Shown here in pieces: positions 1-8,627 of a DNA stretch of 57,432 nucleotides (position 1 is the stretch's first letter; the number at the start of each line of letters is the position of its first letter). A program made the position numbers and the translations under genes. Location: NCBI GenBank assembly GCA_021809425.1, contig JAKBAA010000009.1:1-57432 (forward strand), in the 5' to 3' direction. The notes beneath the pieces are model-generated. The model saw only the letters and a list, made by a program, of their open reading frames with translations, was not told where the DNA came from and did no database searches. Source of the stretch: Actinomycetes bacterium (GTDB lineage Bacteria > Actinomycetota > Acidimicrobiia > Acidimicrobiales > Bog-793).

Positions 1-770
1 GCCGGCGCCACCGGCGCCCCGGGCGACGCCGGCGCCCCGGCCGAGGGCACGGCCACGCCGCCCGCTGCCGGCTCCGGCGACGACACCTCGGCTGTGGCGC
101 CCGCCTCCGGCGGGACCGCCTCGGCGGTCGTGCTCGCCTCGGTCGACGTCGGGGTCTCCTCGGGCTCGGCTGCGGCCACGGCTCCTCCTGCTGCAAGCGG
201 GTCCGGTGCCTCGCCCGCCGGGGCGGGCGCGGCGCTCGCCACCGGGTCGTCGCCGGCCATCGGGTCGTCGTCGGCCACCGGGTCGTCCCCGGTCGCCGGG
301 TGGTCGCCGGTCACCGGGTGGTCGCCGGCGGCCGGCGCCGCGATGGCCCTCGGAGCGTCGGTTGCTGCCCGTCCGCCGCCCGCCCGTGCCGGGGCGGGCG
401 CGGGCAACGCCCGCTCCGGCGGCGGCGCGACGGCGGTCCGCCCGTTCGGGGTCGGGTCGCCGACGAAGGGCTCGGAGACGGCGTCGAACAGCGAGGGCGC
501 CGGGCCGTTCTCCAGCCGACCCTTGATCACCTTGAGCGGCAGGAAGTGCTCCCGCTGCTGTCGGAGGATCCAGCGAAGGCGCTCGACGTCGTGCTCGTAG
601 AACTTGCGGTAGCCGGACGGGGTCCGCTCGGGATGGATGAGACCGCGGCTCTCGAGGAAGCGGATCTTCGAGATCGTCACGTCGGGGAACTCTCCGACGA
701 GCAGGTCGAGGACCTCCCGGATGGACAGGTAGGTGCGGTCGGCCGCGCTGCGTCCCACGGTGCCGCTCAC
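1..770 (-). CDS. MerR-family regulator, FtsR-like (cut by window edge)
   Basis: DNA-binding transcription factor of the MerR superfamily. From the GTG at 770 the frame stays open to base 1 (256 codons), so the C-terminus is missing. Residues 14-85 form the winged-helix MerR head: [10 protein letters not shown], then [28 protein letters not shown] and [15 protein letters not shown]. After about residue 130 the protein becomes low-complexity Ala/Pro/Asp sequence, including a six-residue repeat of the TGDDPV kind. The GTG overlaps the stop of the FHA gene (GTGA), so the two are translationally coupled. The order gcvH-FHA-MerR is that of Rv1826-Rv1828; the corynebacterial homologue FtsR activates ftsZ. 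A role in cell-division gene control is inferred from family and synteny. The long acidic/Ala-Pro tail is not part of the family core. Confidence 0.88.
   Translation of the reverse strand, partial: MSGTVGRSAADRTYLSIREVLDLLVGEFPDVTISKIRFLESRGLIHPERTPSGYRKFYEHDVERLRWILRQQREHFLPLKVIKGRLENGPAPSLFDAVSEPFVGDPTPNGRTAVAPPPERALPAPAPARAGGGRAATDAPRAIAAPAAGDHPVTGDHPATGDDPVADDDPMAGDDPVASAAPAPAGEAPDPLAAGGAVAAAEPEETPTSTEASTTAEAVPPEAGATAEVSSPEPAAGGVAVPSAGAPASPGAPVAP
240..329. repeat. 18-bp imperfect tandem repeat in the MerR gene
   Basis: About five imperfect copies of an 18-bp unit (core gggtcgtcgccggcca) lie in the MerR-like gene. On the minus strand they encode a six-residue acidic repeat ([30 protein letters not shown]). 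The unit is a multiple of three, so copy-number change would keep the frame. Confidence 0.75.
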
Positions 771-1261
771 CCGCGTGCGGCCAGGAAGACGAGCTTGAAC
801 TTTCCGATCTGCACCTCGTCGCCGCCCTGCAGCTCGACGTCGTCGATGCGCTCGCGGTTGACGTAGGTCCCGTTCAACGAGCCGACGTCACGCAGGTGGT
901 AGCTGCCATCGCTACGGCGGAACTCGGCGTGACGTCGCGACACGGTGATGTCGTCCAGGAAGATGTCGCTGTCGGGGTGACGGCCTACGCTGGTCACGTC
1001 GCCTTCCAGCACGTACCGGGAGCCGGAGTCGGCGCCCCGCTTGACCACGAGGACCCCGGTCCCCTCGGCGAGCTCGCCGATCGCGACCGACAGCTCGTCC
1101 TCGCCGACGTCACCGGTCGGCTCGTCGGGGGCGAACGTGATCGTCGTGTCCGTGCCCGCCGCCAGCGCTGCCCCGCAGGACGAGCAGAAGTTCACCCCCG
1201 GTGGGTTCCGGTGACCGCAGTTGTGGCAGAACACGGCTGTCACGGTAGTCGACCACGCCAC
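767..1261 (-). CDS. Zinc-ribbon FHA-domain protein, GarA/OdhI-like
   Basis: Phosphothreonine-binding regulator of 164 aa. Residues 12-29 hold a zinc ribbon (CHNCG and CSSCG). A TDTT motif follows at 37-40, where GarA and OdhI carry the ETT(S) site phosphorylated by PknB/PknG-type kinases. The FHA domain spans about 85-158, with [18 protein letters not shown] and SLNGTYVN as the phosphopeptide-binding signatures. In mycobacteria and corynebacteria such proteins switch 2-oxoglutarate dehydrogenase and glutamate metabolism. The zinc ribbon is absent from GarA itself but common in related FHA proteins. It lies between gcvH and the MerR gene, matching Rv1827. The start is uncertain: GTG at 1261 was chosen, and GTGs at 1243 or 1234 would shorten the leader before the ribbon. 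Confidence 0.9.
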   Translation of the reverse strand: MAWSTTVTAVFCHNCGHRNPPGVNFCSSCGAALAAGTDTTITFAPDEPTGDVGEDELSVAIGELAEGTGVLVVKRGADSGSRYVLEGDVTSVGRHPDSDIFLDDITVSRRHAEFRRSDGSYHLRDVGSLNGTYVNRERIDDVELQGGDEVQIGKFKLVFLAARG

Positions 1262-1306
1262 GTGCTGCCCCGGGCGCTCGGCCGCTGCGCCGAAGGCCCG
1301 AGGCGG

Positions 1307-1687
1307 TCACTCGGTGGTCCGCTGGCGGTACTCGTCGGCGCCGAGCAGGCCCGTGACGTCCTCGCCGTCGGCGAGCTGCAGCACGCACACCCACCCCTCG
1401 CCGTACGGGTCGTCGTTGAGCCGGCCGGGCGCGTCGAGCAGGGCGTCGTTGCGCTCCACCACCGTCCCGCCGAGAGGGGCGTAGAGCTCCGAGACGGCCT
1501 TGGTCGACTCGACCTCGCCGAGCACCTCCCCCGGCTGCACCTGGGCGCCCAGCTCGGGCAGCGAGACGAACACGACGTCACCGAGGGCGTCCTGGGCGAA
1601 CGCCGTGATGCCGACGCGCGCCGTCGAGCCGTCGAGGCGGACCCACTCGTGGTCCTCGGTGTAGCGAAGCTCTGCAGGTACCTCCAC
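1307..1687 (-). CDS. gcvH: Glycine cleavage system H protein
   Basis: Lipoyl carrier protein (126 aa, normal length) that shuttles the aminomethyl group between P and T proteins of the glycine cleavage system. The family signature YTEDHEWVRL is at 9-18 and the lipoylated lysine is K63 in VESTKAVSEL. The C-terminal part with LNDDPYGEGWV is typical. No gcvP or gcvT lies nearby; the placement beside the FHA gene is the usual actinobacterial arrangement. Confidence 0.96.
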   Translation of the reverse strand: MEVPAELRYTEDHEWVRLDGSTARVGITAFAQDALGDVVFVSLPELGAQVQPGEVLGEVESTKAVSELYAPLGGTVVERNDALLDAPGRLNDDPYGEGWVCVLQLADGEDVTGLLGADEYRQRTTE

Positions 1688-1717
1688 GGGGGCCGATCGT
1701 AGCGAGCCCCACCGGTG

Positions 1718-4219
1718 CTACGCAGAAGGAGCGTCGAGCAGGATGTCGCCGATCTCGGCGACGGCGGCGCGCGCTCGCGCCGACGAGGCGCGATCGGTGT
1801 CCGCCTCGGCGAACACGTGGGTCACCGGCTCCTCCGGGTCGGGGACGACGAGCGTCCAGCCGCGGGCGTCGATCGTCTTCACCCCGTCGAGCAGCACCAG
1901 CTCGTCGGAGCGGGCCCGCTCGAGGACGCTGCGCATGACCGTCCCCTTCAGCTCGAAGGGCGTGTGGACCTCCTCGTGGACGACGTGCACGGGGGGCAGG
2001 CCGGCGACGACCGACGACAGGCGGGTGGTGCTCCCCGCCAGCAGTCCGAGGAGGCGCACCAGCGTGGCGATGGCGTCGTAGGCGGGCAGGAACCGGGTGA
2101 AGGCGAACCCGCCGTCGGTGTTGCCGGCGAACTCGACGTCGCCGCCGCTCGCCAGCTCCATCAGGTTGGCCCCGCCGAGCTTCGCCCAGGCGACCTCGAC
2201 ACCGAGCTCGGCGGCGATCTCGTTGAGCCGCCAGCTGGCATTCACGGGCGCCGCGATGGTGGTGCCCGGGTTCGCCTGGGCCACGAGGCTGGCGAGGGCG
2301 AGCAGCGCCTCGTCGTCGGTGAGGATCCGGCCGGTGTCGTCGACAAGGGTGAGCTGCTCGCCGTCGGCGCCGATGACCGCCCCGAGCGTGGCGCCGGACG
2401 AGCGGACGAGGTCGGCGAGGCTCGCCGCATGGGCGGCCCGGTCGAAGCCGAGCATGCCGACGGTGGAGAGCATCGGGTTGACGACCAGCACCTCCGCCCC
2501 GAGCTTCGACAGCACCTGCGGCATGACGAAGCTGCCGGCGCCGAACCCGTAGTCGAGCACGAGCTTGAACCGGTGGGCCCGCACCGCCTGGACGTCGACC
2601 GCCTCGAGCAGCGCGTTCGCGTACAGCTCCGCCGTGCGCGGCGGGAAGTCGATGTCGCCGATCTCGGGCGCCAGCACCCGGCGGGACTCCTCTCGCGACA
2701 CGAGCCGCTCGATCTTCCGCTGCGTCGCTTCGTCGAGGTCGAGCCCTGCCTTGTCGAGGAAGCGCAGCACGACCGACTGCGGGTCGTCCGGCGCCAGCTG
2801 GACGGCGACCCCGCCGAGCGACGGGGAGGTGGCGACGTGGAAGCGCGTCACCGGCAGCGTCGCCGCCTCGAGGTCCTCGACGTTCACGCCGGCGGCGTTG
2901 ATGCCGACCATCACCGCACGCTTCAGCATCCGGGCGGCACGGCTCGAGTCACGAGAGGCGGTGACGACGGCCCCCTTCGGCAGCTGGGTGGCGTACGCCA
3001 TCGCCACCCGAACGGCGAGCTCGGGCGAGAGGTCGACGTTCGCCAGGCCGGCCACGCCGAGGCGGCCGAACAGCGACCGCGAGCCGCGCGACTCCCAGAT
3101 GATCGACGACGTCACCGTCGCCGACGCCTCGACGATCTTGTGCGGGTACACCTTGACGCCGGTCGTCAGATGGGCCTGCCGGCCGATGCGGCAGTCGTCG
3201 CCGAGGACCACGCCGGCGTCGAGGTGGGCACCACGTCGCAGCTCGCACGAGCGCCCGATGACCCCCCCGCGGACGTACGCCCCGCTGCCGACGTAGCAGT
3301 TGTCGTGGAGGATGCTCCGCTCGATGTCGGCGCCGTCGCTCACCCGGACGTTGGCGCCGAGCACGGTGTAGGCGCCGATCCGGGCGCCCGGCCCGACGCG
3401 GCAGTTGTCCCCGATCAGCACGGGCGTCTCGACGACGGCGGTCGGGTCCACCTCGGCACCCGCCCCGATCAGCACGCCGGGGCGCACCGGGAACCCGTCG
3501 AGCTCGAGGGCGACCTTGCGGTCGAGCACGTCCTCGTGGGCCCGCAGGTACGCCTCGAGCGTCCCCACGTCCTCCCAGTAGCGGTCGGTCGCCCACCCGT
3601 ACATCGGCCGTCCCGCCTCGAGCAGCCCCGGGAACACCTCGCTCGAGAAGTCGGACGGCCGCCCCTCGGCGATGTGATCGAGCACCGCGGGCTCGAGCAC
3701 GTAGATGCCGGTGTTGATGGTGTCCGAGAACACCTGTCCCCAGGTCGGCTTCTCGAGGAACCGCTCGATCCTTCCCTTGTCGTCGGTGATGACGATCCCG
3801 AACTCGAGCGGGTTCTCCATCGGCTTCAGGGCGAGGGTCGCCACCGAGCCCGCCTGCTCGTGGAACGCGACGAGGGCGCTCAGGTCGATGTCGGTGATGA
3901 CATCGCCCGAGATGACGAGGAACCGCTCGTCCAGCTCGTCCCGGGCGTTCAGCACCGACCCCGCCGTGCCGAGCGGCGACGACTCCGTGGCGTACACGAT
4001 GCGCACCCCGAAATCCGACCCGTCGCCGAAGTAGGTCCGGATGGTGTTCGCGAGGAACGCCACGGTGACGACGATCTCGTCGAAGCCGTGCCGGCGGAGC
4101 AACCCGATGATGTGCTCTGCCATCGGCCGGTTGGCGACGGGCAGCATCGGCTTCGGCTGGCTCATGGTGAGGGGCCGAAGCCTCGTCCCCTCGCCTCCCG
4201 CCATGATCACGGCCTTCAC
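1718..4219 (-). CDS. Sugar-nucleotidyltransferase / hexapeptide / degenerate phosphomutase fusion
   Basis: An 833-aa multidomain enzyme of the actinobacterial mannose-1-phosphate guanylyltransferase type, expected to make GDP-mannose or a similar NDP-sugar for glycans. Residues 1-235 are a nucleotidyltransferase (MAGGEGTRLRPLT, then QPKPMLPVANRPM, and VISGDV). Residues 245-370 are left-handed beta-helix hexapeptide repeats, and 375-830 have the phosphohexomutase fold. The mutase half looks catalytically dead: the phosphoserine loop reads TASRDSSRAARM instead of TASHNP, and the metal loop reads GADGEQ where DGDGDR is expected. The GTG start is supported by a GGGAGG Shine-Dalgarno sequence five bases upstream. 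Substrate assignment is by family only. The gene stands alone, 30 bp after gcvH on the same strand. Confidence 0.88.
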   Translation of the reverse strand: MKAVIMAGGEGTRLRPLTMSQPKPMLPVANRPMAEHIIGLLRRHGFDEIVVTVAFLANTIRTYFGDGSDFGVRIVYATESSPLGTAGSVLNARDELDERFLVISGDVITDIDLSALVAFHEQAGSVATLALKPMENPLEFGIVITDDKGRIERFLEKPTWGQVFSDTINTGIYVLEPAVLDHIAEGRPSDFSSEVFPGLLEAGRPMYGWATDRYWEDVGTLEAYLRAHEDVLDRKVALELDGFPVRPGVLIGAGAEVDPTAVVETPVLIGDNCRVGPGARIGAYTVLGANVRVSDGADIERSILHDNCYVGSGAYVRGGVIGRSCELRRGAHLDAGVVLGDDCRIGRQAHLTTGVKVYPHKIVEASATVTSSIIWESRGSRSLFGRLGVAGLANVDLSPELAVRVAMAYATQLPKGAVVTASRDSSRAARMLKRAVMVGINAAGVNVEDLEAATLPVTRFHVATSPSLGGVAVQLAPDDPQSVVLRFLDKAGLDLDEATQRKIERLVSREESRRVLAPEIGDIDFPPRTAELYANALLEAVDVQAVRAHRFKLVLDYGFGAGSFVMPQVLSKLGAEVLVVNPMLSTVGMLGFDRAAHAASLADLVRSSGATLGAVIGADGEQLTLVDDTGRILTDDEALLALASLVAQANPGTTIAAPVNASWRLNEIAAELGVEVAWAKLGGANLMELASGGDVEFAGNTDGGFAFTRFLPAYDAIATLVRLLGLLAGSTTRLSSVVAGLPPVHVVHEEVHTPFELKGTVMRSVLERARSDELVLLDGVKTIDARGWTLVVPDPEEPVTHVFAEADTDRASSARARAAVAEIGDILLDAPSA

Positions 4220-4384
4220 GTCGACCTCCCGTCCGTCCCCGTCGCTGCCCTGGGCCCCCGCTCAGCACACCCCTGCCGGGCACACCCGGGAGCGGCGGCC
4301 CTCGATGCGCGTCGCCGCCGCCCTCAGGGTGAGTGTACGAGCGGCCGGCTCGGCCGGGGGAAGGCGGCCGCCGGCCGCCTCGGC

Positions 4385-4753
4385 TCAGCGCCCGCGCAGG
4401 ACGTTGCGCACCACGAGTGCCGCCACGGTCAGCAGGGCGCCGCCGACCGTGGAGGCGCGGACGCGCTGCGCCGTCGTCCCGGCCCGGACGATCGCGCCGG
4501 TCAACAGCTCGGCGTCCGCCTCGGTCGGCGACGGCACGAGCCGGTCGACGAGCTCCCGCGCGAGCGTCTCGTCGGGGCGACGGTGGAGGAAGGTCGCCTG
4601 CGCCATCTCGAACTGGGCGTCCCGGCGCAGCTCGTGGGCGAGCTCGGTGACGTCGCGGCCGTGCTGCCAGTCGGTCGGGTACGCCCCGCCCTGCAGCTGG
4701 GCGTCCCACCACCGCTGCAGGTAGCGGGCAAAGCGCTCGGTCGGCCGTCGCAT
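4385..4753 (-). CDS. Hypothetical protein with C-terminal membrane segment
   Basis: A 122-aa protein of unknown function, starting at the ATG at 4753 (MRRPTERFARYL). The body is charged and helical, rich in Arg/Glu/Asp. The last 20 residues include a hydrophobic stretch (GGALLTVAALVV) followed by basic residues, which suggests a tail anchor in the inner membrane. An in-frame extension reaches 5296, but it runs through the divergent 52-aa gene and is low complexity, so the internal ATG is preferred. It is divergent from the 52-aa gene, with a 118-bp shared upstream region. Confidence 0.6.
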   Translation of the reverse strand: MRRPTERFARYLQRWWDAQLQGGAYPTDWQHGRDVTELAHELRRDAQFEMAQATFLHRRPDETLARELVDRLVPSPTEADAELLTGAIVRAGTTAQRVRASTVGGALLTVAALVVRNVLRGR

Positions 4754-4871
4754 CGTGCCGAGTGTAGGGGACGCGGCCGACCGGGGCCGGCCGGCGCCGC
4801 CCGTTAGCCTTCCGTCGCCCGCCCGCGCCGCCGGAACGCCCGGCGCCGGGGCGAACGAGGGAGGCAGCGCC

Positions 4872-5030
4872 ATGCCGGACAAGGACGAGCTGCTCGACGC
4901 GGTGGGTCGTCGGCTGCTCGAGCAGCTCGAGCAGCGCGCCACGAGCGACACCATCTTGAAGCTCGCCGAGGCGTGGGCGTGGCTCGCCAGCCCGGACCAG
5001 CCCCACGGCCAGAGCCAGGGGTCCAGCTGA
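4872..5030 (+). CDS. Small hypothetical protein (52 aa)
   Basis: A short protein (MPDKDELLDAVGRRLLEQLE...) with one predicted amphipathic helix and a Gln/Ser-rich end. The ATG is preceded by GGGAGG with good spacing, which is the main support for translation. No family is recognised. It is divergent from the 122-aa gene and convergent with the YaaH-like gene. Confidence 0.5.
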   Translation: MPDKDELLDAVGRRLLEQLEQRATSDTILKLAEAWAWLASPDQPHGQSQGSS

Positions 5031-5067
5031 CCGTCACCCGTCGCGCCGCGCTGCGCCGACGGCCCCC

Positions 5068-5772
5068 TCACAGCTGCTCGCGCACTCCCGGCTCCCGCTC
5101 GAGGCGCGTGACCTCCTCGTCGAACGAGCCCTGGACGGCTGCCCTTCCTCGACCGTGGCGGCCGAGCGGGAGGACGGTCCGTCGCAGCACCGACTCGAGC
5201 TCGGCGGCGAGCGCCACGTAGAAGGCCACGGCGGCGAGGGCCATGCCCTCCCATCCGGCGGCCGACTGCCAGCTCGTCCCGCCGAAGCGCTCCCACAGGC
5301 CCGTGAGCACGAAGCGGAGCGACGCCAACGTGATGACCGCCGCCGGCAGCACCTTGCCGAGCGCGGCGCCGCAGGCCGGCACGAGCAGGGCCGCCCCGGC
5401 GGCGAGCAGGAACGTGGCCGCCGTGGCGCTGCGCCGCCCCGGCGCGCCGGTGAGGAGCAGCAGGCCGAAGGTGAGCCAGCCCACCGACTGCAGCCCGATC
5501 CCGGACACGACCGCCGTATCGCGGCCGAGGAACGCGTAGATCGTCGACAGGAGCTGCGCCGGGAAGGCGAAGGCGAGCAGCACCAGCGCCACGTCGTGCT
5601 GCTGGCGCGTCGGGATCCAGCCGAGGTCGAGCCCGGACACCGTGGTCGTGGCGACGGCAACGCCGAGGAACCCGTAGGTCAACGGGTTGGCGATCGGGCG
5701 GACGACCACCCTGGTGTGCGCCGCCACACCCTCGGCACGCTCGCCGATGCTCGCCGTGTCGTGTCGCTGCAT
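5068..5772 (-). CDS. GPR1/FUN34/YaaH-family membrane protein
   Basis: Six-helix inner-membrane protein (234 aa) related to the acetate/succinate channel-transporter family (SatP/AceTr). The N-terminal signature IANPLTYGFLGVAVAT at about 27-42 corresponds to the NPAPLGL motif that lines the pore. Five further hydrophobic helices follow, with the characteristic AGWEGMALAAVAFYVAL near 178. The NPAPLG motif is only partly kept (NPLTYG), so acetate transport is not certain. The ATG at 5772 was chosen because the longer frame is Arg/Pro-rich and not homologous. It stands alone; the next gene upstream on the same strand is the PHP protein, 103 bp away. Confidence 0.78.
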   Translation of the reverse strand: MQRHDTASIGERAEGVAAHTRVVVRPIANPLTYGFLGVAVATTTVSGLDLGWIPTRQQHDVALVLLAFAFPAQLLSTIYAFLGRDTAVVSGIGLQSVGWLTFGLLLLTGAPGRRSATAATFLLAAGAALLVPACGAALGKVLPAAVITLASLRFVLTGLWERFGGTSWQSAAGWEGMALAAVAFYVALAAELESVLRRTVLPLGRHGRGRAAVQGSFDEEVTRLEREPGVREQL

Positions 5773-5875
5773 CGCTCCCCTTCCGCGAGGACGCTCCCCC
5801 GAGGACCCTCGCCCGGCGGGGCTTGCGTCACGCCCGCCCGCCCCGGTCCATGCCCCCTTTCGCGCCCGACCGCCC

Positions 5876-6889
5876 TCAGGCGCCCGGGGAGGAAGCGGCG
5901 AGCAGGTCGGCGAGCGGCCGGGCGTTCTCGACGCGCTCGGCGCCGATGCCGGCGGCGGCGGCGCGCCGGCAGCCGCGCTCCAGCCACTCGAGCTGCCCCT
6001 CGGCGTGTGCGTCGGTGTCGATCGCAAACCGGCAGCCGGCATCGACGGCTATCGCGAGGAGGGCGTCCGGCGGGTCGTCGCGCTCGGGACGGCAGTTCAC
6101 CTCGACCGCCGTGCCGGCCTCGGCGCAGGCGGCGAACACGGTCGCTGCGTCGAAGCGCGACGGTGGACGGCCGCGGCCGCCGAGGAGCCGCCCGGTGCAG
6201 TGGCCGAGCACGTCCACGTGGGGATCGCGCACGGCCGCCACCAGCCGGCGGGTCATCGGGCCGGGCTCCATCGCGAGCTTCGAGTGCGCCGAGGCGACGA
6301 CCACGTCGAGCCGTGCGAGCAGCGCCGGGTCCTGGTCGAGGCTTCCGTCCTCGAAGATGTCCACCTCGATGCCGGTCAGGATCCGGAACGGCGCCAGGCG
6401 GTCGTTGAGCCGCGCGATCTCCTCGAGCTGCGCCGCAAGGCGCGTCGCGTCGAGCCCGTGGGCGACGGTGAGCCGCGAGCTGTGGTCGGTGAGGGCCAGG
6501 TACCGGTGACCGACGCCGGCGGCGGCGAGCGCCATCGCCTCGATGGTCGCCCCGCCGTCCGACCAGGTCGAGTGGGCATGGAGGTCGCCGAGCAGCGCGC
6601 CACGCAGCACGGCCGCCGCCCCGTCCAGCGGCGGCGGCCGCCGTGCCTCGAGCGCCGACAGGTAGGCAGGGACCCCACCCGCCGCCGCCTCCGCGACGAC
6701 CGACGCCGTCGTCGACCCGACCCCCTCCAGCTGCTCGAGCCGACGCGAGCGGAGGAGCCCCTCGAGCACGTCCGCGTCGGTCGCTGCCACCGTTCCTGCC
6801 GCCTTGCGGAAGGCGCGCACCTTGTAGGTGGCGGCACCCTCGGCCTCGAGCAGGTAGGCGATGCGCCGCAAGGCGGTCACGGGGTCCAC
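5876..6889 (-). CDS. PHP-domain phosphoesterase with helix-hairpin-helix N-terminus
   Basis: A 337-aa protein of the PHP metal-dependent phosphoesterase superfamily. Residues 1-95 resemble the helical N-terminus of PolX polymerases (YLLEAEGAATYKVRAFRKAA and a hairpin around LEGVGSTTASVV). The PHP domain runs from about 100 to 330 and keeps the metal-ligand motifs: DLHAHSTWSDG, LALTDHS, GIEVDIFEDGSL, ASAHSK, DVLGHCTG, NCRPERDDPPD and IDTDAH. The nucleotidyltransferase palm of PolX, which should lie between the two parts, is absent. It may therefore be a nuclease or phosphatase rather than a polymerase. Start: GTG at 6889 fits the family N-terminus; the GTG four codons in is an alternative. Confidence 0.85.
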   Translation of the reverse strand: MDPVTALRRIAYLLEAEGAATYKVRAFRKAAGTVAATDADVLEGLLRSRRLEQLEGVGSTTASVVAEAAAGGVPAYLSALEARRPPPLDGAAAVLRGALLGDLHAHSTWSDGGATIEAMALAAAGVGHRYLALTDHSSRLTVAHGLDATRLAAQLEEIARLNDRLAPFRILTGIEVDIFEDGSLDQDPALLARLDVVVASAHSKLAMEPGPMTRRLVAAVRDPHVDVLGHCTGRLLGGRGRPPSRFDAATVFAACAEAGTAVEVNCRPERDDPPDALLAIAVDAGCRFAIDTDAHAEGQLEWLERGCRRAAAAGIGAERVENARPLADLLAASSPGA

Positions 6890-6980
6890 GGCGGGCTGCT
6901 ACCCACCCCGCCCGGCGCGCTCCCGCCGCCCGCGCCCGCATCGGCGGTTGCCGGTGACGGCAGGCGGGTAGCAGGCGTGC

Positions 6981-7154
6981 ATGGCCGAGCTCACCCGTTG
7001 CCCGCGCTGTGGTGCCCGCTTCGACCACGAGGCGCACCGCCTCCCGGTGCCCGAGCCGGGGGTCGACGAGACGGTCGACACGAGCACCACGGTGATGGCG
7101 ATCTGCCCCCAGTGCGGCGAGCGGGTACCGCTCGAGGGATCGTCGACCGGCTGA
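6981..7154 (+). CDS. Small double-CxxC zinc-ribbon protein (57 aa)
   Basis: A 57-aa protein with two CxxC knuckles, CPRCG at 7-11 and CPQCG at 42-46, which would bind one zinc. The function is unknown; such ribbons often mediate nucleic-acid or protein contacts. It begins at an ATG 91 bp from the divergent PHP gene and is followed 76 bp later by the RsbW-like gene. Confidence 0.6.
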   Translation: MAELTRCPRCGARFDHEAHRLPVPEPGVDETVDTSTTVMAICPQCGERVPLEGSSTG

Positions 7155-7230
7155 CGGCCGCCGCCCACGAGGGACGTCCAGGCGGGAGGTCCCGGCCCGG
7201 GACAGGTGGTGCGGCTACCATCACGCCACG

Positions 7231-8214
7231 GTGACCTCCAGCTCGCTCGAAGTCGTGGCGTTGGACGCGCCGGGCACCGTGGCCGCGGCGCGTCGCTGGC
7301 TGCGCGGGGAGATCACCTGGGCATCCGACGAGTTCCGCGACCTGGCCGAGCTCGTGCTGTCGGAGCTCGTGACCAACGCCGTGCTGCACGCCCCCGGGCC
7401 CATGCGCGTCTCGCTGTCCCGGCGCGCCGACTGCGTCGCCCTCGAGGTGGTGGACACCGACGTCCACCACGTGCCGGTCGTCCGCCGCTACTCGAACGAG
7501 GCGTCGACCGGGCGCGGGCTCCAGGTGGTCGAGCAGCTCGCCGACCGCTGGGGCGTGCGCGGCCTCGCCGCCGGCAAGGGTGTGTGGGCCGTGCTCGGCG
7601 GCGCCGACGACCCCGGGCGGTGCGCCGACGAGTTCACCCCGGGCACATGGCTCCTCGACGACCCGACCCGCGAGCTCGCGCCGGCGGCCCCAGCCGTGGC
7701 TGCCGGTCCCCTGGCGCGATCCGAGGCGGTCCCCGTGCACCTCGTCGGCCTCCCCCTTTGGGTGTACTTCGCCGCCCAGGAGCACAACGATACGCTGCTG
7801 CGCGAGTTCCGCCTCCTGGCGAGCGCCGACGAGTCGGCGCACGTGCCCGCCCGGCTGCTCACCCTCGCCGAGGACACCCGGCACCGGTTCGCCGCCGAGG
7901 GCACCGTGGTGCGCGGCCAGGTTGCCGACGCGGTCGCTGCCGGCCATCCGACGGTCGACCTGCACGTCGTCGTCCCGCGCCTCGCCTGGGACCTCCTCGG
8001 CCGGCTCGCCAGCGCGCTCGACGAGGCGGACGACTACTGCGCCTCCGGCGACCTGCTCACGCTGGTCTCGCCGCCGGTGGTGCGTCACTTCCGCGACTGG
8101 TACTCCGGCGAGCTACGCGCCCAGCTGGAGGGCGCCACCCCGTCTCCGTGGGCGGGCCCCTTCGAGCCGCCCGCCCCCCAGGCAACGGCGGGCGCCGACA
8201 AGGAGCACCGATGA
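7231..8214 (+). CDS. RsbW-like ATP-binding regulator with C-terminal extension
   Basis: A 327-aa protein with an N-terminal HATPase domain (residues 1-125) of the anti-sigma-factor/serine-kinase type. The N box is LSELVTNAVLHA, the next ATP motif is EVVDTD, and the lid region is STGRGLQVVEQLADRWG. About 200 more residues follow, Ala-rich and largely helical (VYFAAQEHNDTLLREFRLLA and onward), that do not belong to the kinase fold and which I do not recognise. The stop overlaps the STAS gene start (ATGA), so the two form a kinase/antagonist pair for partner switching. No sigma factor is adjacent, so the target is unknown. GTG start. Confidence 0.82.
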   Translation: MTSSSLEVVALDAPGTVAAARRWLRGEITWASDEFRDLAELVLSELVTNAVLHAPGPMRVSLSRRADCVALEVVDTDVHHVPVVRRYSNEASTGRGLQVVEQLADRWGVRGLAAGKGVWAVLGGADDPGRCADEFTPGTWLLDDPTRELAPAAPAVAAGPLARSEAVPVHLVGLPLWVYFAAQEHNDTLLREFRLLASADESAHVPARLLTLAEDTRHRFAAEGTVVRGQVADAVAAGHPTVDLHVVVPRLAWDLLGRLASALDEADDYCASGDLLTLVSPPVVRHFRDWYSGELRAQLEGATPSPWAGPFEPPAPQATAGADKEHR

Positions 8215-8627
8215 CCAACGACGGCTCCTCCTCCGAGCACGACGACGAGGCTGCCCGCGACCACACGTTCCAGCTCTCCGAGGACGTCGTCGAGGGCATC
8301 CCCGTGCTCCACCTCGCCGGCGAGATCGACCTCGCCGCGGCGCCCGCCCTGCGGGACCGCCTGGTTGCGCTGGCCCAGCAGCTGGCAGCGGGCGGGGGAG
8401 CCCCAGGCGTCGTCCTCGACCTCGACCAGGTGAGCTTCATCGACTCGACCGGCCTGTCGGTGCTCGTGGCGGCGCACAGCCGCCTCGGGGAGTCGGGACG
8501 GCAGCTGCGCGTGGCCGCCGCCCCCCCGAGGGTCCGCCGCGTCCTCGAGCTGACCGGCCTCGACGGGCTGCTCCTGCTCTACGCCGACGTCCCGTCGGCG
8601 CTCCCCGGGTCGACCGGCGCCTCCTGA
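8211..8627 (+). CDS. STAS-domain anti-sigma factor antagonist
   Basis: A 138-aa RsbV/SpoIIAA-like protein. The STAS domain covers about 25-130, with VLHLAGEIDLAAAPALRDRL and the phosphorylation-site motif FIDSTGLSVLVAAH, where the first Ser after Asp is the expected target of the partner kinase. The ATG overlaps the stop of the kinase gene. Dephosphorylated protein would be expected to bind the kinase and release its sigma factor. The last 49 bp overlap the convergent gene on the other strand. Confidence 0.9.
   Translation: MTNDGSSSEHDDEAARDHTFQLSEDVVEGIPVLHLAGEIDLAAAPALRDRLVALAQQLAAGGGAPGVVLDLDQVSFIDSTGLSVLVAAHSRLGESGRQLRVAAAPPRVRRVLELTGLDGLLLLYADVPSALPGSTGAS

Noticed and set aside
1715..4807. 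A plus-strand open frame of 1030 codons opposite the nucleotidyltransferase gene
   Set aside because: Its product is an Arg/Asp/Glu/His-rich string without fold signatures, and the opposite strand encodes a clear enzyme. High GC removes stop codons from the antisense frame.
4754..5296. N-terminal extension of the 122-aa protein
   Set aside because: The added sequence is Arg/Ala-rich, runs antisense through a small gene with a strong ribosome site, and has no homology signal.
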